Shown piece by piece: positions 32,673 to 40,622 of a stretch of 64,000 nt of DNA. The notes under the pieces were generated by a model. The model was not told the DNA's origin. It saw nothing but the letters and a program-made list of their open reading frames with translations, and made no database searches. Both the position numbers and the translations under genes were made by a program. The first letter of the stretch is position 1, and each line of letters begins with the position of its first letter. The DNA is from Ruminococcaceae bacterium AB4001 (GTDB lineage: Bacteria; Bacillota; Clostridia; Saccharofermentanales; Saccharofermentanaceae): the NCBI GenBank assembly GCA_000621765.1, contig KK211344.1:8591-72590 (forward strand), read 5' to 3'.

Positions 32673-33985
32673 TTGATCTTTTCGCCGAGACGTATACGGG
32701 TGATATTTCCGTAATCGTCAAACCTGAACGAGAGGATGAACTCACCGTCACCGTTCTTAAACGAGCTTGTGTAATCGCACTTATCAAACATTGGATAGAT
32801 CAGCAGAAGCTCAGAAATATTCATTCCGATGTAGATATCCTCACCCAGAGAATAGTACTCATCGTTACGGAGGACAACGGAGGAAAGCCTTCCGGAAGTC
32901 CAGCGCTGCTCACCGTTATTCTCTGCCTCAAGCCTTAAGGTCATACCTTTGTAAGTAAGGATGACGACGCCGTTCTCATAGCTTTCGATGATGGGTGTAC
33001 CCAGGAGCCTGTAGATCTCGCTCTGCGAATATGTCGAACCCATTCTCATCCTGGTGCCGCCGTTCTTCGAAAAACGGATCTCGTTTATCGAAGCGGGTAT
33101 ATCATCTTCCAAAAGATAAGAGCCGTCCTTCTTTAATCTCAGGTCAACGGTCTTCGAGATGATCTTGTCGCCTGCTTCAGATAAAACTTCAGGAATGACA
33201 TATGAGATGTGCGTGGGCGTGAAGAGCTTTAATTCAAAGTCTTCGGGCGCAGTCTTGACCTTCATCTCGTAGTACTTCGAGATGTAGTTTGCCTTCTCGT
33301 AGATTACGGAATTCATATAGATATCCTCGTCATAAGAAGACTTGATAATCGCTTCAAGGCCGTCAACATTATCGCTGTCGATCATCTCAAAATAGTGATT
33401 GATGTAAGAGTATGCGTTGACCGAATCAGTGATGTAAGTTCCGGCAAGAGAATAATTTTCTCCGTCCCTAGAGATAGTGAACCTTACGGGCGGAGCGCTC
33501 GTATCCTTGTCTTCCGAATAGCAGAGCTCGATAACGTCCATGTCGCCGTAATCACTTACGGTCTTAAGGTCAAAACCTGCATCCGTATCGATCGACCTGA
33601 AATACTGCGCTTTGTCTTCAGCGTTTAAGATCCTGAAAGAATCAGCTGTTCCGTGCTCTGCAGAAGACTTTCTGAGGATCGAGCAATACTCGTAGAACAT
33701 CGAGTAAGAAAGATCGTTCAGCTGGCTTGAAGGAATCTTCGCGTAGCACTCGGAAACCTTGGAATCGCTGTTGATCGCGTTAGCCATGATCCTTGCGAGT
33801 TCATTCTCGGACAAGATTTTCTTGGACTTGACGTTGAAGTTCGAAGTGATGCTGTCGATAACTTTACAGCCCGAAAAACCAATGCCGGCGCCGGTGCAGA
33901 TAGTTGCGCACAAAAGAACAACAAGAGACCTTTTGCAAAATCCCTTTAATAGACCCGAAAATGTGTTGTCCTTAATCTTTAACAT
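32669..33985 (-). CDS. putative lipoprotein of unknown function
   Basis: A 438-residue protein with a basic N-terminus, a hydrophobic segment (LVVLLCATICTGAGIGF, about 20-36) and a lipobox-like FSGC with Cys at about 40, so probable export and lipidation. The rest is predicted mixed alpha/beta with no recognised domain. SQSEIYRLLGTP in the second half recalls small lipoprotein folds in which a helix precedes a conserved Gly-Pro turn. It starts on the last base of rlmB, forming the end of the cysS-mrnC-rlmB transcript, although its role in that group is unclear. Confidence 0.6.
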   Translation of the reverse strand: MLKIKDNTFSGLLKGFCKRSLVVLLCATICTGAGIGFSGCKVIDSITSNFNVKSKKILSENELARIMANAINSDSKVSECYAKIPSSQLNDLSYSMFYEYCSILRKSSAEHGTADSFRILNAEDKAQYFRSIDTDAGFDLKTVSDYGDMDVIELCYSEDKDTSAPPVRFTISRDGENYSLAGTYITDSVNAYSYINHYFEMIDSDNVDGLEAIIKSSYDEDIYMNSVIYEKANYISKYYEMKVKTAPEDFELKLFTPTHISYVIPEVLSEAGDKIISKTVDLRLKKDGSYLLEDDIPASINEIRFSKNGGTRMRMGSTYSQSEIYRLLGTPIIESYENGVVILTYKGMTLRLEAENNGEQRWTSGRLSSVVLRNDEYYSLGEDIYIGMNISELLLIYPMFDKCDYTSSFKNGDGEFILSFRFDDYGNITRIRLGEKIN

Positions 33986-34860
33986 CAGTTCTCCGCTTTT
34001 CTCTTAGACTGTGCTTCGAAAAGCACTACGCCTGCCGCTACAGCGGCATTTAAGCTGTTTACGTGTCCCGACATCGGGATAGAGACCGTGAAGTCACAAC
34101 ACTTGCGCACGCCGTCTCTCATGCCGTCTCCTTCGCTTCCGATAACTACGACAAGATTGCCGGAATAATCAGCAGCGTGGTATTCGAAGTCGGCATCCAT
34201 GTCAGTACCGCAGACCCAGAAGTTCTCTTTCTCCTTGAGCCTTGTAAGAGTCTGCGCAAGGTTCGTTACCCTTGCGACAGGGATGTATTCTATGGCACCG
34301 GCAGAAGCCTTTGAGACCATTGAATCTAGGCCTACGCTCCTTCTCTCCGGGATAATGACGCCGTCAACTCCGCAGCAGTCAGATATCCTTAAGATGGAAC
34401 CAAGGTTATATGCATCCTTGATCTCATCCAAAGCTACAAGAAGAGCAGGTCTTCCCTCTTTCTTACACTTCCCGATTATCTCATCAAGATCGGCATAACT
34501 ATGGGGCGCAACTGAGGCAATTACACCCTGATGGTTGTGAGTGGAACTCATCTTGTCGAGCACCTGTCTCGTTGCTCTCGTAACGATTATGCCGCGCTTG
34601 TTTGCTTCATCCAGAATACGGATGAGTCCGTGATCCAAAGGCTTGTCGCCCTCAGGCTTCAAGATCCATATCTTGTTGAAATCACGGTTGGCATTGAGCG
34701 CTTCTGTTACGGCATTTCTGCCTTCGATCTTGTCTGTAGAGCCCTGTTCTGCAAAAGCATCGTTTTCGCGCTCATTGTTGACCTGAGGCCTTCTTCCTGA
34801 AGGTCTTCCAGGCTTACCGTCTTTTCCGAAACGTCTCTTTCCTTTGTTATCCACAGTCAC
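33985..34860 (-). CDS. rlmB: 23S rRNA (guanosine-2'-O-)-methyltransferase, RlmB/TrmH family
   Basis: SPOUT-fold methyltransferase of 291 residues. A basic, Gly/Arg-rich N-terminal tail of about 35 residues precedes the substrate-binding L30e-like domain (IEGRNAVTEALNANR...). The knotted catalytic domain has NLGSILRISDCCGVDGVIIPERR, LVVVIGSEGDGM and IPMSGHVNSLNAAVAAGV, the three family motifs. It is predicted to methylate G2251 of 23S rRNA. The start is GTG overlapping the mrnC stop (GTGA), with AAGGAAG upstream. The cysS-mrnC-rlmB order is standard in Bacillota. Confidence 0.95.
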   Translation of the reverse strand: MTVDNKGKRRFGKDGKPGRPSGRRPQVNNERENDAFAEQGSTDKIEGRNAVTEALNANRDFNKIWILKPEGDKPLDHGLIRILDEANKRGIIVTRATRQVLDKMSSTHNHQGVIASVAPHSYADLDEIIGKCKKEGRPALLVALDEIKDAYNLGSILRISDCCGVDGVIIPERRSVGLDSMVSKASAGAIEYIPVARVTNLAQTLTRLKEKENFWVCGTDMDADFEYHAADYSGNLVVVIGSEGDGMRDGVRKCCDFTVSIPMSGHVNSLNAAVAAGVVLFEAQSKRKAEN

Positions 34861-35294
34861 TCTTCCTTATCTTCCGTTGTTGTTTCAGGACTTATGACAC
34901 CGTCACAGATATCAAAGCTCTTATAGATCAGGTATTCCATTCTGGGTTCCTCATTGTTGAGGAAAAGATACCCTATAAGAGCCTCAAAACCCGTGGCATA
35001 CATGTAGTCAGCGTGATTGGCATTCTTCGAAACCGCATGCGGATTCGAGTTCTTGCCTCTCCTGAAATAATCAGCTTCGATCTCCGTCAGTTCATCCGCC
35101 AATACCCTGGCACTCATCGCCTGGGCTTCGGCAGACACGTATCTTACGGTGTTATTGTGCATCTTGTTGTTACTGCCGGCTCCGAGCGTCGCAGACTTGC
35201 AGCGCGCGTAAACCTCATATACCGAATCGCCGATGTATGCGAGAACAAGCGGCGAAACTTCGCGAAGATCTGCAGCAATAAACGGTTTGATCAT
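34857..35294 (-). CDS. mrnC: Mini-ribonuclease 3
   Basis: A 145-residue dimeric RNase III catalytic domain without a dsRNA-binding domain. It matures 23S rRNA ends in Bacillus. The motif LAYIGDSVYEVYAR (residues 18-31) carries the acidic active-site residues, and ATGFEALIGYLFL carries the second set. The ATG overlaps the cysS stop by one base. Length and synteny between cysS and rlmB agree with MrnC. Confidence 0.95.
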   Translation of the reverse strand: MIKPFIAADLREVSPLVLAYIGDSVYEVYARCKSATLGAGSNNKMHNNTVRYVSAEAQAMSARVLADELTEIEADYFRRGKNSNPHAVSKNANHADYMYATGFEALIGYLFLNNEEPRMEYLIYKSFDICDGVISPETTTEDKEE

Positions 35295-36703
35295 TAATTT
35301 GCCTTCTCGATCTTAAAGCCGCCGGGTACATCCTTAACGGTGTAGCCCTTAGCCTGGATCTCATCCCTGATGCGGTCAGCCTCAGCGTAATCCTTTGCCT
35401 TCTTTGCTTCTGCTCTCTTGTTTGCAAGCTCTGTGATCTCTTCAGGAATTGCTTCCTCAAGATCCAATACGATGCCGAGAACTCCGGTGAGTTCTAAGAT
35501 CTTGTCTCTTGCAGCAGTGAGCATTGCAGCTGATACCTTAGCTTCCTGTGCGCTCGTATTTACCTGGCGTACGAGATTGAAGATATCAGTGATGGCATCA
35601 GCGCTGTTAAGGTCATCGTCCATGTGAGCGATGAAGCTGTCGCCAGCTGCCTTAATTGCATCCTCCAAAACCTTGTCAGCCTCTGCGTCTCCGGCAAGAT
35701 TGCCGTTGCTTAATACGAAGTTCGCATTTCTTACGCAGTTGGAGATCCTTCCGAGGCTCGTCTGCGCAGCAGCAAGAAGCTCATCGGAGAAATTGATGGG
35801 ACTTCTGTAGTGGCCGAGCAGGATGAAGAATCTGATTACGTTGTAAGGATACTTCTTAACGATGTCTCTGATCGTGAAAAAGTTGCCCAATGACTTACTC
35901 ATCTTTTCGCCGTCGATGTTAACGAAAGCATTGTGGACAAAATAATTGCAGAATGTGCAGCCGTTGGCAGCTTCACTCTGCGCGATCTCGTTTTCGTGAT
36001 GCGGGAAGATAAGATCCTGTCCGCCGCCGTGAATATCGATCGTATCGCCAAGATATTGCTTGATCATGGCAGAGCACTCAATGTGCCAGCCCGGTCTTCC
36101 TTCGCCCCAAGGTGAACCCCATGAAGGCTCTCCCTCTTTCTTGAACTTCCATACAGCGAAATCGCCCGGATTCTTCTTGCCTTCGTAAGATGCCTTGCGC
36201 TCACCGCCGCCGGCTTCGAGCTCGTCGAGATTATAGTGTGAGAGCTTGCCGTAATCAGATTTCTTGGAAACGTCGTAGTAAACGCCGTCGCCTTCGATGA
36301 TGTAAGTGTAGCCGTTTTTCTCCATAGCCTTTATGAGACCGATGATTGCCTTCATTGACTGGGTGGCTCTGGGCTGGAATGTCTGGCGCTTGATGTTAAG
36401 GCCGTCAGCATCAACATAGTATTCTTTGATGAAACGGTCAGCGAGCTGCTCAACGGTTATGCCTTCCTCGTTAGCGCGGTTGATCATCTTGTCGTCGATA
36501 TCGGTGAAGTTCTGGACGAAGGTTACTTCATATCCTCTGTATTCCAGATATCTTGCGAGCGTATCGAAAGTAACGAACGGTCTTGCGTTTCCGAGATGGA
36601 AATAGTTATAGACCGTAGGGCCGCACGCATACATCTTGACCTTGCCTTCTTCGATAGGCTTGAATTCTTCCTTATATCTTGTAAGTGTGTTGTAAAGTTT
36701 CAT
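35294..36703 (-). CDS. cysS: cysteine-tRNA ligase
   Basis: Class I aminoacyl-tRNA synthetase of 469 residues. The zinc-binding Cys of YACGPTVYN and the HIGH-like HLGNARP lie at the N-terminus. The WHIECSAM segment and the KMSKSLGN loop (about 266-273) are intact. The C-terminal helical domain ends in the small cysteine-type anticodon domain. The ATG has AAAAGGAG upstream. The 350-base region before it contains a small ORF, an intrinsic terminator and a further structured segment instead of a recognisable T-box. It heads the operon with mrnC and rlmB. Confidence 0.97.
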   Translation of the reverse strand: MKLYNTLTRYKEEFKPIEEGKVKMYACGPTVYNYFHLGNARPFVTFDTLARYLEYRGYEVTFVQNFTDIDDKMINRANEEGITVEQLADRFIKEYYVDADGLNIKRQTFQPRATQSMKAIIGLIKAMEKNGYTYIIEGDGVYYDVSKKSDYGKLSHYNLDELEAGGGERKASYEGKKNPGDFAVWKFKKEGEPSWGSPWGEGRPGWHIECSAMIKQYLGDTIDIHGGGQDLIFPHHENEIAQSEAANGCTFCNYFVHNAFVNIDGEKMSKSLGNFFTIRDIVKKYPYNVIRFFILLGHYRSPINFSDELLAAAQTSLGRISNCVRNANFVLSNGNLAGDAEADKVLEDAIKAAGDSFIAHMDDDLNSADAITDIFNLVRQVNTSAQEAKVSAAMLTAARDKILELTGVLGIVLDLEEAIPEEITELANKRAEAKKAKDYAEADRIRDEIQAKGYTVKDVPGGFKIEKAN

Positions 36704-36753
36704 ATTAAAAATCTCCTTTTCGTGTTAAATCATTAAGCCTGTAAGTTCAAGAT

Positions 36754-36873
36754 TCAACATCGACAGGATCTGAAGTTAATTAATTCTTGGTATAAAAAAA
36801 CAGCACCAGCCACACTAAAGGCGGCCGGGCCTGACGATGCGGATTTTTGTGCATCAATATAATGTTCCATCAT
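36754..36873 (-). CDS. 39-codon upstream ORF in the cysS leader
   Basis: Begins MMEHYIDAQK behind a good ribosome site (TTAAGGAGATT) and ends in ...SCRC before TGA, so two of its last three codons are Cys (TGT-CGA-TGT). Its coding region covers the terminator hairpin at 36794-36833. The position before cysS and the cysteine codons suggest a regulatory leader peptide, but the Cys codons lie downstream of the hairpin, unlike classical attenuators. It could also be a chance frame. Confidence 0.5.
   Translation of the reverse strand: MMEHYIDAQKSASSGPAAFSVAGAVFLYQELINFRSCRC
36794..36833 (-). terminator. intrinsic terminator within the cysS leader
   Basis: Minus strand: CAGGCCCGGCCGC pairs, with a single-base bulge on each arm, with GTGGCTGGTGCTG around CTTTAGT, followed by TTTTTTT. 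It lies about 90 nt before the cysS ATG. The 5' arm segment CAGGCCC is also perfectly complementary to GGGCCTG encoded at 36990-36996, giving a possible antiterminator. Confidence 0.65.
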
Positions 36874-37045
36874 AATCTCCTTAAAAACCCCCGAAACACA
36901 GCGGACTCTGATTGACACCCGGAAATCCAGGGCGGTGCTCAGGTATCAGATCTCAATAGTCCAACTTACAAGGCTTTACATCAAAAAGACAGGCCCAAGC
37001 TCCTTATTACGTCATGTAGGTCCAATTTAGAGGCCACCATGCTCG
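36874..37045 (-). ncRNA. structured leader or small RNA upstream of cysS (unassigned)
   Basis: About 170 transcribed bases with no ORF of note. A hairpin is closed by GGACT/AGTCC and ATTGA/TCAAT, with an inner CCTGG-ATTT-CCGGG stem. The T-box core sequence (GGTGGNACCGCG) is not present. Other riboswitch cores I know were not recognised. It could be the sensing part of an attenuator for cysS or an independent RNA ending near 36890. Confidence 0.4.
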
Positions 37046-37065
37046 AGTTGATTATATTTTAATAT

Positions 37066-37114
37066 AAAAAGCGGGATATGCCAAACTGCTGTTACGCAAG
37101 TCGGAATATCCCGC
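37066..37114 (-). terminator. purB terminator
   Basis: GCGGGATAT...ATATCCCGC perfect 9-bp stem with a TTTTTATATT tail on the minus strand, 30 nt after the purB stop. Confidence 0.8.
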
Positions 37115-37146
37115 ATAAGTTCTTTTTTGGAAAGCTTACTTGTTAC

Positions 37147-38586
37147 TTATACTTTCAGCTCAACTTCACTTACATCAAGGTCATCCTTGTGCGCAGCAAT
37201 CAACGGTCTGACACACTCTGTAAGGAATGCGTCGATCTGCTCGGGACATCGGCCGATGTAAAGCTTAGGATCTCTGAGTTTGATGAGTTCATCCATTGTC
37301 ATGCCGAACTTGGGATCAGCTGCGATTCTCTCAAGAAGATCGTTGGGCTTACCCTCATTCTTAACAACGGAACCTGCCTGCATGGAAAGCTGACGGATCT
37401 CCTCGTGGAGTTCCTGACGGTTTCCACCCTTCTTTGTAACTTCCATCATGATGTTCTCTGTCATCATGAAAGGAAGTTCGTCGAGGATGTGCTTTTCGAT
37501 CATCTTGGGATAAACGACAAGACCGGAAACAACGTTAGTGTAAATACCGAGGATAGCGTCAACTGCAAGGAATGCCTCAGGAACTGAGATTCTCTTGTTT
37601 GCAGAGTCGTCGAGTGTTCTCTCGAACCACTGCTCTGAAGATGTCATAGCAGGATTGAGAACGTCAGCGATTACATATCTGGAAAGTGATGCGATTCTCT
37701 CGGATCTCATCGGGTTTCTCTTGTAAGCCATAGCGGAAGATCCGATCTGGTTCTTTTCGAAAGGCTCCTCGATCTCCTTCAGGTGCTGGAGAAGTCTGAT
37801 ATCGTTGGAGAACTTATGAGCGCTCTGAGCGATGGCTGCAAGCGCTGAAAGAACCGTGTAATCGATCTTTCTGGAATATGTCTGGCCGGATACATAGTAA
37901 GACTGCTCGAAGCCCATCTTCTGGCAGATCTTCTTGTCGAGCTCGACGCACTTTTCGTGGTCGCCGTCGAAAAGATCATAGAAAGAAGCCTGCGTACCTG
38001 TTGTACCCTTGCATCCGAGAAGCTTTAATGAAGCAATAGCATTCTCTACTGTCTCAAGGTCGAAAACGAGATCCTGCAGCCAGAGTGTTGCTCTCTTACC
38101 TACCGTTACGAGCTGTGCGGGCTGGAAATGAGTAAAGCCCAATGTAGGCATAGCCTTGTATTCGTCAGCAAAATCAGCGAGCTTTGCGATAACAACTACA
38201 AGTCTCTTCTTAATGAGTTCCAAAGCTTCCCTCATTATGATGATGTCTGTATTGTCACCTACATAGCAGGAAGTAGCGCCAAGGTGGATGATCGCGTCAG
38301 CACCGGAACCCTTGACCTGCTTGCCGTAAGAATGGACATGAGCCATTACGTCGTGGCGGCGGATCTTCTCCTCTGCTGCGGCATCCTCATAATCGATATC
38401 ATCCTTGTGGGCTTTGAGATCAGCGATCTGCTCGTCAGTGATGTTAAGGCCTAATTCCTTCTCTGCCTCAGCTAATGCGATCCAAAGAAGTCTCCATGTT
38501 TTGAACTTCTTATCAGGTGAGAAGATGTACTGCATCTCCTTACTTGCATAGCGGGAGTTCAAAGGGCTCTCGTATGTGTCTTTCAT
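37147..38586 (-). CDS. purB: adenylosuccinate lyase
   Basis: Catalyses fumarate release from SAICAR and adenylosuccinate in purine synthesis. The 479 residues include the fumarase/aspartase-superfamily signature IGSSAMAYKRNPMRSE with the catalytic Ser on the flexible loop, GATSCYVGDNTDI, and TLGFTHFQPAQ with the active-site His. The length is that of the longer eukaryote/Clostridia-type enzyme. It begins 2 bases after the stop of the aminotransferase gene and has GGAGG overlapping that stop. Confidence 0.96.
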   Translation of the reverse strand: MKDTYESPLNSRYASKEMQYIFSPDKKFKTWRLLWIALAEAEKELGLNITDEQIADLKAHKDDIDYEDAAAEEKIRRHDVMAHVHSYGKQVKGSGADAIIHLGATSCYVGDNTDIIIMREALELIKKRLVVVIAKLADFADEYKAMPTLGFTHFQPAQLVTVGKRATLWLQDLVFDLETVENAIASLKLLGCKGTTGTQASFYDLFDGDHEKCVELDKKICQKMGFEQSYYVSGQTYSRKIDYTVLSALAAIAQSAHKFSNDIRLLQHLKEIEEPFEKNQIGSSAMAYKRNPMRSERIASLSRYVIADVLNPAMTSSEQWFERTLDDSANKRISVPEAFLAVDAILGIYTNVVSGLVVYPKMIEKHILDELPFMMTENIMMEVTKKGGNRQELHEEIRQLSMQAGSVVKNEGKPNDLLERIAADPKFGMTMDELIKLRDPKLYIGRCPEQIDAFLTECVRPLIAAHKDDLDVSEVELKV

Positions 38587-38588
38587 TA

Positions 38589-39875
38589 TTAAAGATCCTC
38601 CAACAATTTATCCACTGCTGTGATTTTAGCACAGATTGAGAGGATTCTGACGGCTTTCTCGATATCTGCTACTTCAGGGAATGAAGGAGCAAGTCTGATG
38701 TTCGAATCCTGAGGATCCTTGCCGTAAGGGAAACTTGCGCCTGCAGGTGTAAGAGCTACTCCCGCTTCCTTGCACATTGATACGATCTTTGTAGCTGTTC
38801 CGGGCATAGCGTAGAAACTTACGAAGTAACCGCCCTTAGGATTTGTCCAGTGCCAGAGATCATCAAAACCGAGTTCTTCATTGAGAACATTCTGACAAGC
38901 TTCGAACTTCGGACGAAGGATAGCCGCATGCTTCATCATGTGCTTATATACTGCTTCAGCATCGGGAAGGTATCTTGCATGAGCGAGCTGGTTTACCTTG
39001 TTGGTGCAGATCGTCTGTGCATTGAGATACTTCTTTGCATATGTCATGTTGTCCCTGTTGCACGCGAAGCATGAGATACCGCCGCCTGCAAAAGTGATCT
39101 TTGAAGATGAAGCGAATTCATAAACTCTGTTAGCGTGACCGTAAGACTCGCAAAGTGAAAGCATGTCAGGAAGTGTTCCCCACTCGTTTCTGTCTTCAGA
39201 AAGATGGTGAACAACATATGCGTTATCCCAGAAGATCCTGAAATCTGAAGCTGCTGTCTCCATCCTTGCAAGTCTGTCGCATGTCTCCTGGGAATATACG
39301 ATTCCGTCAGGATTGCTGTAGCAGGGAACGCACCAGATACCCTTTACCTTCTCGTCCTTAACAAGCTCTTCAACGAGATCCATGTCAGGACCGTCTTCTG
39401 AGATCGGTACGGGAATGAGCTCAAATCCGAATGTCTCTGTAACTCTGAAGTGTCTGTCGTAACCGGGTGTCGGGCAAAGCCACTTTCTGCCTTCTACCTG
39501 TGCCCAGGGCATGGGTGAATCAACCTCGCCGAATACCATTGCGCGCATGATCGCATCATACATCTGGTTGAGAGATGATGAGTTGCCCATGAATACGTTA
39601 TCTTTATCTGTTCCGAGGATGTCAGCGAAGATCTTTCTTATCTCTTCGATACCAGGAGCGATTCCGTAGTTTCTTGTATCCTCGTTCTTGGCTGTCTTAA
39701 AACCATCCTTGAGCGTATCGTAAATATTATTAGAAAGGTCCAGCTGGAGCGGTGAAGGCTTTCCGCGTGTCATGTCCAGAGAAAGGCCCATAGCCTTGCA
39801 CTTCTCATAGCGTTCGATCAACGCTTCCCTCTCTGAAACGAGCTCTTCTTTTGTCATCTCACGGTAACCCTTCAT
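38589..39875 (-). CDS. PLP-dependent aminotransferase (AspT-like, Asp_aminotransf family)
   Basis: A 428-residue fold-type I enzyme of the atypical aspartate aminotransferase group (PF12897-like). Motifs visible are LDMTRGKPSP near 34, YGIAPGIEEIRK, CPTPGYDRHF, CVPCYSNPDGIVYS, FWDNAYVVHHL (PLP-binding Asp/Tyr) and ASSSKITFAGGGISCF with the Schiff-base Lys. It probably makes aspartate from oxaloacetate, and aspartate is the co-substrate two steps before PurB acts, which fits the operon with purB. The ATG has AAGGAAGG upstream. Substrate choice is inferred. Confidence 0.88.
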   Translation of the reverse strand: MKGYREMTKEELVSEREALIERYEKCKAMGLSLDMTRGKPSPLQLDLSNNIYDTLKDGFKTAKNEDTRNYGIAPGIEEIRKIFADILGTDKDNVFMGNSSSLNQMYDAIMRAMVFGEVDSPMPWAQVEGRKWLCPTPGYDRHFRVTETFGFELIPVPISEDGPDMDLVEELVKDEKVKGIWCVPCYSNPDGIVYSQETCDRLARMETAASDFRIFWDNAYVVHHLSEDRNEWGTLPDMLSLCESYGHANRVYEFASSSKITFAGGGISCFACNRDNMTYAKKYLNAQTICTNKVNQLAHARYLPDAEAVYKHMMKHAAILRPKFEACQNVLNEELGFDDLWHWTNPKGGYFVSFYAMPGTATKIVSMCKEAGVALTPAGASFPYGKDPQDSNIRLAPSFPEVADIEKAVRILSICAKITAVDKLLEDL

Positions 39876-39930
39876 GATTGGCCAACCTTCCTTAAAATGA
39901 ATTTTCGGATTTTCAAACTTGCATTTTTAA

Positions 39931-39946
39931 AGAGGGACTCCTCCCT
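39931..39946. other. short hairpin in the aminotransferase-purB leader
   Basis: GAGGGA/TCCCTC with a 4-nt loop, inside the roughly 80-nt 5' untranslated region and without a T tract. It could stabilise the RNA. Confidence 0.4.
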
Positions 39947-39959
39947 CAAAACCTCAACA

Positions 39960-39987
39960 ATTATAGTCTATTGCATTATTAAAGCAA
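39960..39987 (-). promoter_or_regulatory. promoter of the aminotransferase-purB operon
   Basis: Minus-strand -35 TTGCTT, 16-bp spacer, -10 TATAAT, about 85 nt before the start codon. No PurR box-like palindrome was noticed. Confidence 0.65.
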
Positions 39988-40146
39988 TAAAGAAAAAATG
40001 CGAAAATGGCATTTCAGGTTATCGAAAATGCATTTTCCGGCAAATTCGGCACGTTGCACAACCATACGCAATTTACGGGAGTATGTAGTCGGTGATTTCC
40101 TCAATCAGAATCATGGCATTTCTGCTTTTTTCCAGGCATGTTCTGT

Positions 40147-40521
40147 TCAAAATGGCACGAAATCCACTCTCAGGATGTTCCCTTTCGAATCATGTGTAAC
40201 CCTGATCACCTCGAAAATGATGTTCTTATCAAACAGCCCGTTCTCTTCAATAAACCTTTCGGCTGTCTTTATCACTTTCTTCCTCTTTGCATACATCACA
40301 GATTCGGCCGAATCCGGATATACACCGACATTAAGTCTCGTCCTTACTTCGAATATGTAAATATCAGCTGACTTCTCCGCGATGATGTCTATCTCGCCGA
40401 CATTATGTACGGCATAGTTCCTTGCAAGAATGAGAAATCCCTTCTCTTCTAAAATTCCCGCTGCTGCATCCTCACCCTTTCTGCCGACATATTGTCTGAA
40501 GGTATTTTCGTGTTTATTCAT
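40147..40521 (-). CDS. YraN/UPF0102 family endonuclease-like protein
   Basis: A 124-residue protein with the restriction-endonuclease-like core: GRKGEDAAAGILEEKGFLIL at the N-terminus, GEIDIIAEKSADIYIFEVRTR (family GEIDLIA...FVEVKxR) and a helical C-terminus. The catalytic Glu-Asp-Glu order is retained, but the motif reads EVRTR instead of EVKxR. Members associate with DNA repair or recombination, with uncertain function. The ATG has a GAGGCGAG site. It is a single gene divergent from the GGDEF-EAL gene. The 270 bases beyond its end hold only the opposing promoter and no further gene. Confidence 0.9.
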   Translation of the reverse strand: MNKHENTFRQYVGRKGEDAAAGILEEKGFLILARNYAVHNVGEIDIIAEKSADIYIFEVRTRLNVGVYPDSAESVMYAKRKKVIKTAERFIEENGLFDKNIIFEVIRVTHDSKGNILRVDFVPF

Positions 40522-40566
40522 TTTCTCGCCTCTTTATCTTGTTTTTTTGATAATTTTTTATTTTCA

Positions 40567-40595
40567 TTGTTTTATATACTTTAGTGCCTTAAAAT
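40567..40595 (+). promoter_or_regulatory. promoter of the GGDEF-EAL gene
   Basis: -35 TTGTTT, 17-bp spacer, -10 TAAAAT, 28 nt before the ATG. A TTGATA hexamer about 20 bases further upstream is an alternative -35 for another start. Confidence 0.45.
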
Positions 40596-40622
40596 AAACG
40601 CATTACTTTGAGGGGTAGGATT

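Noticed and set aside
36704-37045. T-box riboswitch for cysS
   Set aside because: No GGTGGNACCGCG-type T-box core, AG box or convincing Stem I was found, so the leader is described without that name.
40100-40146. Terminator after yraN
   Set aside because: The only hairpin (ATGCC/GGCAT region) is weak and lacks a T tract, so it was not listed.
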